Source: Leptolyngbya sp. Prado105 (GTDB taxonomy: Bacteria > Cyanobacteriota > Cyanobacteriia > Leptolyngbyales > Leptolyngbyaceae). Taken from it: a DNA stretch of 49,059 bases. The stretch covers positions 1-49,059 of the forward strand of contig JALOOO010000010.1 in assembly GCA_025454375.1 (NCBI GenBank). The letters run 5' to 3'. Positions within the stretch are counted from its first letter, which is position 1; every line of letters begins with the position of its first letter. Below, piece by piece: positions 24,095-32,999 of the stretch. The notes under the pieces were generated by a model, which did no database searches, was not told the origin of the DNA, and saw nothing but the letters and a program-made list of their open reading frames with translations. A program made the position numbers and the translations under genes.

Positions 24095-26443
24095 CTATTT
24101 CAAATATAGATCACACCAACGCACCATCTCCCACAGCACATGTGCGATCGCTTCTTTTGAGCGATACCCGTGATCTTCAAGGGGCAATTGCACCCAACGG
24201 ACTGTTGCACCTAGTCCCTTTAATGCTTCAAATAGACGCTCTGTCTGAACTGGGTAAGTCCCTGGATTACTATCTTGCTCTCCATGAATTAATAGTAAAG
24301 GGGCTTGAATCTGAGAGGCGTAAGTAAAGGGAGCCATCCGTTGATAGGTTTCCGTTGCTTCCCAAAAATTGCGCTGCTCACCCTGAAACCCAAAAGGAGT
24401 CAGCGTGCGATTGTAGGCTCCACTTCGCGCAATTCCCATTTTGAATAAGGAGGTATGTGCAAGCAAGTTCGCAGTTGTAAATGCTCCATACGAATGTCCA
24501 CCAATGCCGATACGATCGCGAATTGCAATTCCCCGATTTACTACATACTCGATCGCCGCTTCTGCTCCTGCAATCAACTGCTCAACATAGGTGTCATTTG
24601 GCTCAGCCTCTCCTTCCCCAATGATCGGGAGCTTTGGATCGCTGAGTACCGCGTATCCCTGGGTAAGCAGGAATAACACAGATGCTCGACTCGGACGACT
24701 AAAGCTATGGTGTGACGTAGTAATCTGTCCTGCGGTTTCTCGACTTTTAAATTCTGCTGGATAGACCCAAAATACGATCGGTAAGGTTCCATCGCGTTCA
24801 GGGTCGTAGCCTGCGGGCAGATAGAGCTTTGCGGACAGAGGAACCCCATCTGCGCGGTGATACTGTACCAGTTCTGTCTGAATCTCTGCGAACTGAGGGG
24901 CTGGATCAGGATAATCAGTTAATGAAGTGACTTGTCGATCGTGGTAGAGGAAATAATTTGGTGGTTCAGTTTTTGATTGCCGACGGGTGATAAATGTTTG
25001 AGCCTCTGGATCTAGCACTGCCAGGATACGCTCAAAATAGGGATCTTCGCATTGCCAAAGTCGATCGCTTACTCCGGTTGAAAGAGTCATCCGATTCAGA
25101 AATGGATAAACTCCCTGAGGCGAAGCTCCTTGACCACTGAGATAGATACTTTGACGATCTGATGTGAACTGTAGAACGGCTCGCCCAAATTTACCCAGCT
25201 TCATCAGCGGCGATCCTTCATCCTGATATTTGTCTTCAAAACTACGATCGACGAGCATTTGAGGCGGCTTTGATAGATCTGGAGCAATGCGCCACAGTCG
25301 TATCCGTCGAGAATCATAGTCCTGCTCCCATGCTAATGCGACTGCTGCTTCACCCCAGCGAATCTGATGATATCGATACTGCGATCGCCAAATTTCCTGC
25401 GGTGCTGCTGTAAAGGGTGCTTCTAAGGTGAACCAAGCATCGCGATGCGGGACATCACAGGTTGGATCTCCTTGATCTAATGCTTCAATCCAAAAGAGTG
25501 TTGCAGCGCAATCGCCACGCCAACTCACCTGTCTTCGTCCAGGTCGAACCGCATCAAACTTAATCGATCGTTGATCATCTAGGGGTAAATCTGCGAGTTC
25601 TCGAACGATTGTTGCGGTTGCATCCAGGAGTTGAATTTTTCTGGGGAATCTTGATGCTGGAACGTGATAAGAAAAGGGTCGATGTAACGTGGTCAGGAGA
25701 ATGTATTGCCCATCTGGAGAAGATTTTACTTCATCGATCAAACTCGGAGGCACAAGCAATCTCCGCTCGCCAGTCAGGTAGATTTGCTCTAATGTCGATG
25801 TCAAATAGTACTCAAATAGCGCCTCGTCATGAGAATTCGCAAGCAAATTGGTGTAAGTTCGGGTGGGAGTCTTGCGTCCTAAATTTTCTTCGATTCTGGG
25901 CGCGGTTGGAACAGTGGGCGGAGTCGGGGGTTCGTCTCGTTCGCTCGGAACTACTTTGCACAGAAACGCTTCATTTGACTGCCATTGATAGGGAATCCCA
26001 TAAGTTGCGTTCAAAGTTGGGGCGGTCACCTGCCATGGTTTTGCGATCGTTAAGTCTAGCACCCACAATTCCAGCCCATTGGATTGTTTTAGGGTAAATG
26101 CAACCTTTTGTCCATCTGGCGACCAGGTGACGTAGTTAATTTGGGCATCTTTGGGTAGCGCTACGGCTTGGCGAGTTCCCGTGTCCAAAGACTTGATCCA
26201 CATTCTCTGATAAGCATCTTGACGCGCAGGGCGATAGGTTTTTGGGTCGATACGAAATCCTGCGATCGCGATTCCTAGTTCAGCTAATTGAGCGATCGAA
26301 CATAAGTCAGGGAGTTCTAGTTCTAATAACCACTGTCTTGTTGGAGAGACAAGCACAGTAGGATTGGCGGGCGTGGTAAGAATTTGATGAATTGGTTCGG
26401 GTGGAGTTTGCCAAGCGGGAAATTGGGAAGCATCAAGATTCAT
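24095..26443 (-). CDS. S9 prolyl-oligopeptidase, chloroplast glutamyl endopeptidase (CGEP) type
   Basis: A 782-aa serine peptidase. The N-terminal two thirds form a beta-propeller-like domain; the C-terminal third is the alpha/beta-hydrolase domain. The catalytic triad is Ser651 (GIGGHSYGAF), Asp724 (HGEQDSNPGT) and His758 (EDHGYR). ARSGAYNRTLTPFGFQ and the N-terminal GFRID are those of plant chloroplast glutamyl endopeptidase, a stromal S9D enzyme, so this is a probable cyanobacterial counterpart. No signal peptide is seen, in keeping with the cytosol. It follows the DUF4336 gene by 118 bp on the same strand. Confidence 0.9.
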   Translation of the reverse strand: MNLDASQFPAWQTPPEPIHQILTTPANPTVLVSPTRQWLLELELPDLCSIAQLAELGIAIAGFRIDPKTYRPARQDAYQRMWIKSLDTGTRQAVALPKDAQINYVTWSPDGQKVAFTLKQSNGLELWVLDLTIAKPWQVTAPTLNATYGIPYQWQSNEAFLCKVVPSERDEPPTPPTVPTAPRIEENLGRKTPTRTYTNLLANSHDEALFEYYLTSTLEQIYLTGERRLLVPPSLIDEVKSSPDGQYILLTTLHRPFSYHVPASRFPRKIQLLDATATIVRELADLPLDDQRSIKFDAVRPGRRQVSWRGDCAATLFWIEALDQGDPTCDVPHRDAWFTLEAPFTAAPQEIWRSQYRYHQIRWGEAAVALAWEQDYDSRRIRLWRIAPDLSKPPQMLVDRSFEDKYQDEGSPLMKLGKFGRAVLQFTSDRQSIYLSGQGASPQGVYPFLNRMTLSTGVSDRLWQCEDPYFERILAVLDPEAQTFITRRQSKTEPPNYFLYHDRQVTSLTDYPDPAPQFAEIQTELVQYHRADGVPLSAKLYLPAGYDPERDGTLPIVFWVYPAEFKSRETAGQITTSHHSFSRPSRASVLFLLTQGYAVLSDPKLPIIGEGEAEPNDTYVEQLIAGAEAAIEYVVNRGIAIRDRIGIGGHSYGAFTTANLLAHTSLFKMGIARSGAYNRTLTPFGFQGEQRNFWEATETYQRMAPFTYASQIQAPLLLIHGEQDSNPGTYPVQTERLFEALKGLGATVRWVQLPLEDHGYRSKEAIAHVLWEMVRWCDLYLK

Positions 26444-26561
26444 AAGTTAGAAAAAATCTATTTTTTAACAATTGGCTTGTAAGTTGAGCGAAGTCGAAGC
26501 TCACGATCAAGTTTAATGGGATTCGCCCACAGCTATGGAGAACGATTTCTATTGCAATGCT

Positions 26562-27752
26562 CTAGATTTTATCTTGAGCAGGAGGCGTAATTTTCGTTTT
26601 AATCAACCCCTGCTCGATCGCTTTGAGCAATCCAAAATCCTCATTCGGCAAACTGCGATCGCACTGCTTCTCTAAAAATCCAAACGCCGATCGAAACTCC
26701 TTGCCATCTGCTGCAATTGGCGCATCCAAATGACATGGAATAATCCGCTCAAAGTCCCAGCTTGCGACTTTATCCGCCCAATCAATCACGCTCTGAGGGT
26801 CCCGGTTGAGAATCAACTGCTGCAAAATCGGAGCAACGACTAGCCGATATTTTCGCAATGCCTCAAACGATCGCGACCAGCCTGATTTCCAATGAAATGG
26901 ATACCAGCCGAAGAAAGCTTTTTTTGAGCGATCAGGAGCTTTGAGAGCGTCTCGAACTGAAGGCGTGAGATCTGCAATATCAAGTCCACTCGGTCGAAAG
27001 TAAAACGTAAACAACGCAATGCGCTGCCAACCTTTACGGCGATTTGCTTCAGTATCTTCAATTGGCTCAAAAGCAGACTCACGAGCGTGAAAGAGCAATG
27101 GATAAGGATCGAGTTGGATAATTTCTGGCGCAACCTCTGGCACTGAGACAACCGAATCAGTGACAAGCAACGTTCGAGAGCGTTTATCAAACAGTGCAAT
27201 CTCTCCAAATGGACCTAATCCCAATTCAATCGCACCCAGCTTTGCATACTCAAACTGATTACTGAACGGAACAGATTGTTCATCAATTAAATAAGTTCGA
27301 TGTTTCGGAAACCCCAACCAGGACAGAGGTAGATTTACCGGAAAGCTCCACTGACCCGAAGGAATATAAATTCGAGCTTTGGAAAATTTTCGGGCAAACG
27401 GCGGTACACAGACTTTATGCTCTAATCCAGAGATTGTCGGCAAAATAATATACTTCACATCGCCATGAACCTTGACGAGATCGTTGAGTAACCTCAAACA
27501 TTCGCGAGTGAGCGCAACAGGAGCATAGACTAACAATCCACCCTCATCAAGCTTGATCACGGTCATCCGAATCGGTGTGACCACATAAAAGATGCCTTGC
27601 AGTTGGTCAAATGTCCAAACGGCATCTTTTACGACTTCAGTTCTAATCGTTCGTCGTTGACGATAGGGGTAAATCGGCACCATGAACCAATAAAACCACG
27701 ATCGTTCTCGCGCATCTGTTGAGATGTCTTGCACCGATGAAATGTCTTGCAC
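26562..27752 (-). CDS. DUF4336 domain protein
   Basis: A 396-aa protein whose core (about residues 40-380) follows DUF4336, a family thought to be related to the metallo-beta-lactamase fold. Conserved-looking elements are GGLLVYAPVALT, IILPTISGLEHK, LLVTDSVVS and the late FERIIPCHLDAP. Metal ligands are not obvious. The start is GTG 27752; no ATG exists in the open frame before a stop at 27786. The first 14 residues carry a duplicated VQDIS from an 18-bp repeat. It begins 33 bp after the TpsB gene ends and is probably co-transcribed with it. Confidence 0.7.
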   Translation of the reverse strand: MQDISSVQDISTDARERSWFYWFMVPIYPYRQRRTIRTEVVKDAVWTFDQLQGIFYVVTPIRMTVIKLDEGGLLVYAPVALTRECLRLLNDLVKVHGDVKYIILPTISGLEHKVCVPPFARKFSKARIYIPSGQWSFPVNLPLSWLGFPKHRTYLIDEQSVPFSNQFEYAKLGAIELGLGPFGEIALFDKRSRTLLVTDSVVSVPEVAPEIIQLDPYPLLFHARESAFEPIEDTEANRRKGWQRIALFTFYFRPSGLDIADLTPSVRDALKAPDRSKKAFFGWYPFHWKSGWSRSFEALRKYRLVVAPILQQLILNRDPQSVIDWADKVASWDFERIIPCHLDAPIAADGKEFRSAFGFLEKQCDRSLPNEDFGLLKAIEQGLIKTKITPPAQDKI

Positions 27753-27755
27753 CGA
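27724..27755 (-). repeat. Two-copy 18-bp tandem repeat at a gene start
   Basis: ATGTCTTGCACCGA occurs at 27724-27737 and again at 27742-27755. It duplicates the start region of the DUF4336 gene, so two GTG codons six residues apart could start translation. Confidence 0.6.
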
Positions 27756-27785
27756 ATCGAATCCTTGCTCAAATCCTTCTTTATC

Positions 27786-29498
27786 TTAGAACGAGGGGCT
27801 ATATCGAATCGAGAAATAAATGCCATTCTCTTGCAACGTCCGTCTCTCATTCTTGATCGACACCAGCGGAAAACCAAAGTCGATCCGGGCTGAAAAATTC
27901 TCTCCTTGCCGCCACAATAGCCCGAGTCCTGCACCCAGCAGCGTATTCGTCTCAGGATTCTCTCCACTGCGATTCCAGCCTGTTCCCAGGTCAAGAAATG
28001 GCGTGAGTTGAACCAGTCCCCCTCTCGGTCGAAAAATCGGTAATCGCAATTCTGTCGAAAATAAGAACCCATTATCGGTTAGCAGTGCATCCTGCCGATA
28101 TCCCCGAACTGTTTCTTGTCCGCCTAGTCCAATTTGCTCTAAGGGAACTAAGGTGCGATCGGCAAGCTGTAAATCGCCTCGCACAAGTAACAACGAATCT
28201 CTTGCTAACAGTCTCGTCCATTGAGCTTGCCCACGCCATGCAAAAAATCGACTATCAGGAGATTGATCATTGATCGTTGAATTGAATAAATCTAAGCCCA
28301 AGCTAAACTGCGATCGCGCAGCAAACACCTGGCGATCGCTTCTCTGCACATATTCTTGAAAAAATCGCAATGCTGAAATCCGAGTTCGTCCCTGCTCATC
28401 TGCTCCCGGTGATAGTCGAAAGGGACCAATATCATCAATTCCTAGCTCTGTGGCACTCTCTTGGCGTGAGAAGGTCAGACCCATTGTAAATTCATCGGTT
28501 GGACGTTGAAGAATCGGCTGTCTCAGCGTCAGTTCGTAATAGCGCGATCGCGCTTTGATATCTAACACATCGAAGGGTTCTTCAATCACTCGGCTGCGAG
28601 TACTGCCATAGGCGAGTCGAAGGGTTCCATTGCGAGGATTGAGCGGCACGGTATAGCTCAAATCAATGCCATTCCCACCATTTGTATTGGTATAGCTCGC
28701 TCGGATACCATCACCTAAGCCGAGTAGATTTGCTTGTGAGAGTTCAAGCTGTCGGCGAAACGATCCGACACTCGGAGATCGAGCATTATCGAGTGAAGGC
28801 GTGATGGCAAATGTCTTAGCTTCTGCAATCGTGATTTGTAAGACGCTTGTTCCCTGGCGCGTTCCAGCTTGCAGGTCAGCAGAAATCGACGCAATTAAAG
28901 GGTCAAGCTGTAACAGTCTTAAGCCTTCTAGTAATCGATTTACATTCAAAGGCTTTTGAGCAGAGAGACCAATTCGACTGCGAATATAGGCAGGATTGAG
29001 ACGACGACTGCCAATGACATTAATTTGCTCGATCGAACCTTCGATAATTTGGATTTTAACCGTGCCACTCGTTAGAACTTGAGGCGGTAGAACTGCGGCA
29101 GACGTAACATAGCCTTTCTTAACATAGAGATCTGTAATCTCCGATCGCAATTGCAGCAATTCTGCAAATGAGACATTCCGAATATATTTTTTAGTAATTT
29201 CTGCAAAGTCTTCTGGGCGAAATATCGTACTTCCGACGACCTCAATTTTCTGAATCTGAATCGTTTCAGGTGCGTTGCCAGAGGGGTCAGGGGGGGAAGG
29301 GGGCGTGATCCCCGGCAGCAGTTGATCGGGTGGGGGAAGCGGCGTGGGAGTCTGTTCGGTGGGAGTCGGTTGCGGGGGTTGCGGACGAGGTAAATCCTGC
29401 GGCGGGATCGGGACGATGCGTTGAGCCAAAACGGGGAAGGGAAGCGCGATCGTAAAACAGATGGTTAGAAGAAATTGAATGTGGGATTGAAAAGTCAT
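27786..29498 (-). CDS. Omp85/TpsB outer-membrane translocator (ShlB/FhaC/HecB family)
   Basis: A 570-aa outer-membrane protein. A signal peptide ends VLAQ (about 26), followed by a Pro-rich linker (27-75). Two POTRA-like domains follow (IQIQKIEVVGSTIF and IEGSIEQINVIGSRRL), then a 16-strand-type beta barrel. The loop-6 motif VRGYR and a C-terminal Phe support correct assignment. TpsB proteins export one large partner (TpsA) through the outer membrane. No TpsA gene is seen in the window, so this copy is an orphan or its partner is elsewhere. It is divergent from the aminotransferase gene, with 183 bp between the starts. Confidence 0.88.
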   Translation of the reverse strand: MTFQSHIQFLLTICFTIALPFPVLAQRIVPIPPQDLPRPQPPQPTPTEQTPTPLPPPDQLLPGITPPSPPDPSGNAPETIQIQKIEVVGSTIFRPEDFAEITKKYIRNVSFAELLQLRSEITDLYVKKGYVTSAAVLPPQVLTSGTVKIQIIEGSIEQINVIGSRRLNPAYIRSRIGLSAQKPLNVNRLLEGLRLLQLDPLIASISADLQAGTRQGTSVLQITIAEAKTFAITPSLDNARSPSVGSFRRQLELSQANLLGLGDGIRASYTNTNGGNGIDLSYTVPLNPRNGTLRLAYGSTRSRVIEEPFDVLDIKARSRYYELTLRQPILQRPTDEFTMGLTFSRQESATELGIDDIGPFRLSPGADEQGRTRISALRFFQEYVQRSDRQVFAARSQFSLGLDLFNSTINDQSPDSRFFAWRGQAQWTRLLARDSLLLVRGDLQLADRTLVPLEQIGLGGQETVRGYRQDALLTDNGFLFSTELRLPIFRPRGGLVQLTPFLDLGTGWNRSGENPETNTLLGAGLGLLWRQGENFSARIDFGFPLVSIKNERRTLQENGIYFSIRYSPSF

Positions 29499-29681
29499 TT
29501 TGTAGAAAAGGAGAATTATTGCCCATGTATAGTTAAATCACAGTTGGGGCGAGTAGTGGACGCAATTTCTGGGTAAGTTGACAATTCTACGGGTCACGAG
29601 TCAAACCAGAATGCGAATTTCAAGGTAATCTTGAAATCTGTCTAAATGGAACGCTGTTTCTAGTTTTTGATCCTCACTCCC

Positions 29682-30593
29682 ATGCACAATTTTCTCCCCA
29701 TCGCCTATTTCAAAAATCAATTTCTCCCGTTCGAGAATGCTAATTTGTCGATCGCAACTCATGCGCTGCATTACGGAACGGGTGCGTTTGGTGGATTACG
29801 GGGGATTCCGAATCCAGAAAACCCGGATCAAGTGCTGCTATTTCGCCTCGATCGTCATTGTCAACGGTTGAGCAGTAGTGCGCGGCTACTAAATTTCGAG
29901 TTGGCGGCAGATCAGATTCTCAGCGTGATCACAGATTTTGTGAAGAAGAATCAGCCGAAAACGTCGTTTTATATTCGTCCGTTTGTCTATACATCGGATT
30001 TAGGAATTGCGCCACGGTTACACAATATTGAGCATGATTTCTTTGTGTATGGGCTGGAGTTGGGGGATTATTTGTCGCCAGATGGGGTAAGTTGCCGGAT
30101 TAGTTCCTGGTATCGGCAGGAGGATCGCAGTCTGCCCTTGAGAGGCAAGATTAGCGGTGCGTATATCACGTCGTCTCTAGCGAAAACAGAAGCCGTGATG
30201 AGCGGATTTGATGAGGCAATTTTGCTGAATTCGCAAGGTAAAGTCAGCGAAGCTTCGGGGATGAATATTTTCTTGGTGCGAAATGGGGAGTTAATCACAC
30301 CGGGGTATGACCAGGATATTTTGGAAGGGATCACACGGGATAGTGTGTTGACGATCGCTCGGGATTTAGGCGTTAAAACGATCGAGCGTCCGGTCGATAA
30401 GTCGGAGTTGTTTATCGCCGATGAGGTGTTTCTAAGCGGAACAGCAGCGAAGGTGACTCCTGTGAAGAAGATTGAGACGTTTGAGTTTAGCAAGAATCGT
30501 CCGGTTACCGATCGCTTACGCGAAGCGATCACAGCAGTGACGGAAAATCGGAATGAGAAATATCGCGATTGGGTGAATGTAATTGATATCTAG
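29682..30593 (+). CDS. ilvE: Branched-chain amino acid aminotransferase (class IV)
   Basis: A 303-aa PLP enzyme of fold type IV. The Schiff-base Lys is Lys156 (LPLRGKISGAY) and Glu190 lies in GKVSEASGMNIF. The start region ATHALHYGTGAFGGLRG is typical of IlvE. It carries out the last step of Leu, Ile and Val synthesis and the first step of their breakdown. A 4-amino-4-deoxychorismate-lyase-like activity cannot be excluded for class IV. The ATG at 29682 is preferred to an in-frame TTG at 29667. A hairpin follows the gene at 30635. Confidence 0.85.
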   Translation: MHNFLPIAYFKNQFLPFENANLSIATHALHYGTGAFGGLRGIPNPENPDQVLLFRLDRHCQRLSSSARLLNFELAADQILSVITDFVKKNQPKTSFYIRPFVYTSDLGIAPRLHNIEHDFFVYGLELGDYLSPDGVSCRISSWYRQEDRSLPLRGKISGAYITSSLAKTEAVMSGFDEAILLNSQGKVSEASGMNIFLVRNGELITPGYDQDILEGITRDSVLTIARDLGVKTIERPVDKSELFIADEVFLSGTAAKVTPVKKIETFEFSKNRPVTDRLREAITAVTENRNEKYRDWVNVIDI

Positions 30594-30634
30594 ATTTTTG
30601 CTGAGCGTCATCCTAAGGATTGCAAATTAAATAA

Positions 30635-30659
30635 GCCCGCCGAATGGAATTCGGTGGGC
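30635..30659. terminator. Hairpin after ilvE, probable terminator
   Basis: GCCCGCCGAAT (30635-30645) and ATTCGGTGGGC (30649-30659) pair with one G-U. On the minus strand it is followed by TTATTT, so it can end the tRNA-Tyr/tRNA-Thr transcript; on the plus strand it would end ilvE with no T-run. Confidence 0.5.
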
Positions 30660-30786
30660 AAAAGGAGTTAGTTAATCCACAATCCTAAGTGAGATGTGAG
30701 TCGCAAGATTAACCGTTCCCCTGATGGGGGACAAGATTCTTCGCCACAAGAGTTGCAGCATTCCCGAATCTTACAACTTAAAAAAA

Positions 30787-30858
30787 AGCCCGTGACGAGG
30801 ATTGAACTCGTGACCTCACCCTTACCAAGGGTGTGCTCTACCACTGAGCCACACGGGC
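30787..30858 (-). tRNA. tRNA-Thr (anticodon GGT)
   Basis: A full cloverleaf on the minus strand. The acceptor stem is GCCCGTG/CACGGGC, the D-arm GCTC/GAGC, the anticodon loop TTGGTAA and the T-arm ACGAG-TTCAATC-CTCGT. The discriminator base is U and CCA is not encoded. It lies 10 bp downstream of tRNA-Tyr, so both probably come from one transcript. Confidence 0.96.
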
Positions 30859-30868
30859 AAACTGTGAA

Positions 30869-30950
30869 TGGGCCGAGCTGGATTTGAACCAGCGTAGGCG
30901 TAGCCAGCGGATTTACAGTCCGCCCCCATTAACCACTCGGGCATCGACCC
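30869..30950 (-). tRNA. tRNA-Tyr (anticodon GTA)
   Basis: A class II tRNA on the minus strand, 82 nt. The acceptor stem is GGGTCGA/TCGGCCC with a G-U pair, the anticodon loop CTGTAAA, and a long variable arm (TGGCTACGCCTACG). The T-arm is CTGGT-TCAAATC-CAGC-type. The discriminator is A; no CCA is encoded. Confidence 0.95.
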
Positions 30951-31008
30951 TTGTCATTCACAGGTAATTATCGTAGCACAAGATCACGCATCATATTCAC
31001 ATAAAAAA

Positions 31009-32523
31009 TTAGTTTTTCTGATGCGCGACGATTGCCGGAATTAAAAACTGGGTCAAGGTATGGGCATCTACGCCCAGTTCGCTTCGGGTTTGAGCGGCAA
31101 GAATCCCGGCTTGAGCGTGCCACCAGGCTGCGGTTTGGGTGATCTCTAGGAGTGCGGTAGGGTTTTGAGCGAGCAATCCTCCGAGTAATCCAGTCAGGAC
31201 ATCTCCGCTTCCGCCTCGTGCGAGGGCAGGAGTGCTTTCTGGATTGATGCTGATTTGTCCTTGAGCGTCGGCGATCGCGATTCTTGCACCTTTCAATAAC
31301 ACGATCGCTCCGGTTGCTGCTGCTGCTGCTCGAACTGCGGAGGCTCGACATTCTAAATTTGTATCAGGAAATAATCGCTTGAATTCTCCTAAATGTGGAG
31401 TCAAAATCGTCGGAGCTTGGCGGTTTTTTAGGGTTTCTGCTCCCAGTTTGGCTAAAGCATTCAGTCCGTCCGCATCGAGAACTAAAGGACGATCGCACTC
31501 TAAAACTTGCTGCACAATGTCTGCTGCATCTAAGGTTAGCCCAGGGCCGCAGGCGATCGCATCAAACGCACTGAAATCGCAATTCAAACTTGCGATCGCG
31601 CCCGATGCGGTTTCGGGACAGCCAAGAATTAAAGCTTCTGGCAAATGAGAAGACAGCATCGGTTTCAAAGAATTCGGAGCCGCGATCGACAACATGCCAA
31701 CCCCGCTCGATCGTCCTCCGAGTCCGGTCAGTAATGCTCCGCCTGCATAGCGATTTGAGCCGCAAATCAGTAGGAGATGCCCCATCTTGTATTTATGAGT
31801 CGAGGCGGGACGATTGAGGGGCAAAGCAGACATTGCCCAGGCTGAAGTCACCCGCTGCAACTGAGGAGTTTCGCCGAGGATTGCAGTAATGTCAGTTAAT
31901 GGAATATCAAAATCAATCAGTTCAGCTTTCCCGACAAATTCCAAGGCAGATTCTTGCAGTAAGCCGAGTTTCCATAATCCTAAACAAAGCGTGTGAGTCG
32001 CTCGAATTGCAGTTCCTAGCGATCGACCTGTATCGGTATGCAATCCAGACGGAAGATCAATGCTAATTATTGGAATCTGCCATTCATTAACCTGATGAAT
32101 GAGAGAAAGAATCGGATCTTCAAGCGATCGCGTTAGTCCAAACCCAAACAATCCGTCAAGGATCAGATCGCACGATCGTAGATCTTCAATTTCGTACAGA
32201 ATTCCTAATGACTTCGCATACTGAAGATGTGCCTCAGTCAGTTCCTTAAAGCGAGAGAACGGACTGTAGACTCGAACTTCATAGCCGCGAAAATGAAGCT
32301 CACGCGCGACCACTAAAGCATCTCCGCCGTTGTGACCTGAGCCAACTAGAACCCCGACCCTGCACCGGGGATACAAATCAGCAATACGATCGCTTAATTT
32401 TCCTGCTACTTTTTCCATGAGTGCCGCAACGGGCATTCCAGCTTCAAAAATGCGATGTTCAATCGATCTCATTTGATCCGCTGTCACAAGAATCCGAGAG
32501 AGGCGTTCTGATCTAGAAGTCAC
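31009..32523 (-). CDS. nnr: Bifunctional NAD(P)HX epimerase / ADP-dependent dehydratase
   Basis: A 504-aa fusion of the two NAD(P)HX repair activities. The N-terminal YjeF domain has GSGHNGGDALVVAREL (about 62-77) and epimerises R- to S-NAD(P)HX. The C-terminal ribokinase-like domain has ILTPHLGEF and GSGDVLTGLLGG and dehydrates S-NAD(P)HX at the cost of ADP. Together they restore damaged NADH and NADPH. It starts at GTG 32523; no better start is seen. It ends about 58 bp from the tRNA-Tyr gene. The small membrane protein gene upstream (32559-32711) is on the same strand. Confidence 0.93.
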   Translation of the reverse strand: MTSRSERLSRILVTADQMRSIEHRIFEAGMPVAALMEKVAGKLSDRIADLYPRCRVGVLVGSGHNGGDALVVARELHFRGYEVRVYSPFSRFKELTEAHLQYAKSLGILYEIEDLRSCDLILDGLFGFGLTRSLEDPILSLIHQVNEWQIPIISIDLPSGLHTDTGRSLGTAIRATHTLCLGLWKLGLLQESALEFVGKAELIDFDIPLTDITAILGETPQLQRVTSAWAMSALPLNRPASTHKYKMGHLLLICGSNRYAGGALLTGLGGRSSGVGMLSIAAPNSLKPMLSSHLPEALILGCPETASGAIASLNCDFSAFDAIACGPGLTLDAADIVQQVLECDRPLVLDADGLNALAKLGAETLKNRQAPTILTPHLGEFKRLFPDTNLECRASAVRAAAAATGAIVLLKGARIAIADAQGQISINPESTPALARGGSGDVLTGLLGGLLAQNPTALLEITQTAAWWHAQAGILAAQTRSELGVDAHTLTQFLIPAIVAHQKN

Positions 32524-32558
32524 GATCGCACAATGCCAACAACAGCACTCTCAGGCTA

Positions 32559-32711
32559 TCAAGAACTCTTGCGAGGTTCCATTAACCGCAGATACATGAA
32601 CGTCGCAAAAAAGAAGAACGGCACGAAAAACCACTCCGGCGAATTGCGATACACCCAGACCATGAGTATGAGCCAGCAAACTAGACTCACAACAGCGAGA
32701 AGATCACGCAT
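32559..32711 (-). CDS. Small two-helix membrane protein
   Basis: A 50-residue frame, MRDLLAVVSLVCWLILMVWVY at the start, a short polar turn (RNSPEW) and then FFVPFFFFATFMYLRL before a basic end. That gives two membrane helices in a hairpin. GAGG lies seven bases before the ATG. It ends 35 bp before the nnr start. Short membrane hairpins of this kind are widespread among cyanobacteria and often unannotated. No function is known. A longer plus-strand frame over the same bases lacks any protein-like features. Confidence 0.6.
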   Translation of the reverse strand: MRDLLAVVSLVCWLILMVWVYRNSPEWFFVPFFFFATFMYLRLMEPRKSS

Positions 32712-32999
32712 AGAATACCTCAGTGATTTCCAGGGAGATGTTACCTATCTTCAGCAGTCTCTCCGAAATTTCAGGCAAACGAACACAAAAAATCTATTAA
32801 GATTTAATAAAGATTGCCACAGATTTACTGAGACCATCGTCTGCACCAGCCTATCTGAACACTACTTAACTCCGAAAAAACGCGCATCCTACATTAGAAA
32901 GATTCTGTAGGTACGGACTCCCCCAAATCACATGTGACTCTAAAGCAGAATCGCTTCGCTACAATAAACGAAACCGATCCCTGCTTTGAGGCTTGCTTG

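Noticed and set aside
25609-26097. Plus-strand open frame of 162 codons inside the S9D peptidase gene
   Set aside because: It is antisense to a conserved catalytic protein and has no family features.
29290-29400. Repetitive G-rich stretch that resembles a repeat array
   Set aside because: It encodes the Pro-rich linker of the TpsB protein; there are no regular repeats and spacers, so it is not a CRISPR array.
32533-32910. Plus-strand open frame of 125 codons upstream of tldD
   Set aside because: It is low in protein-like order and overlaps the better-supported minus-strand membrane miniprotein.
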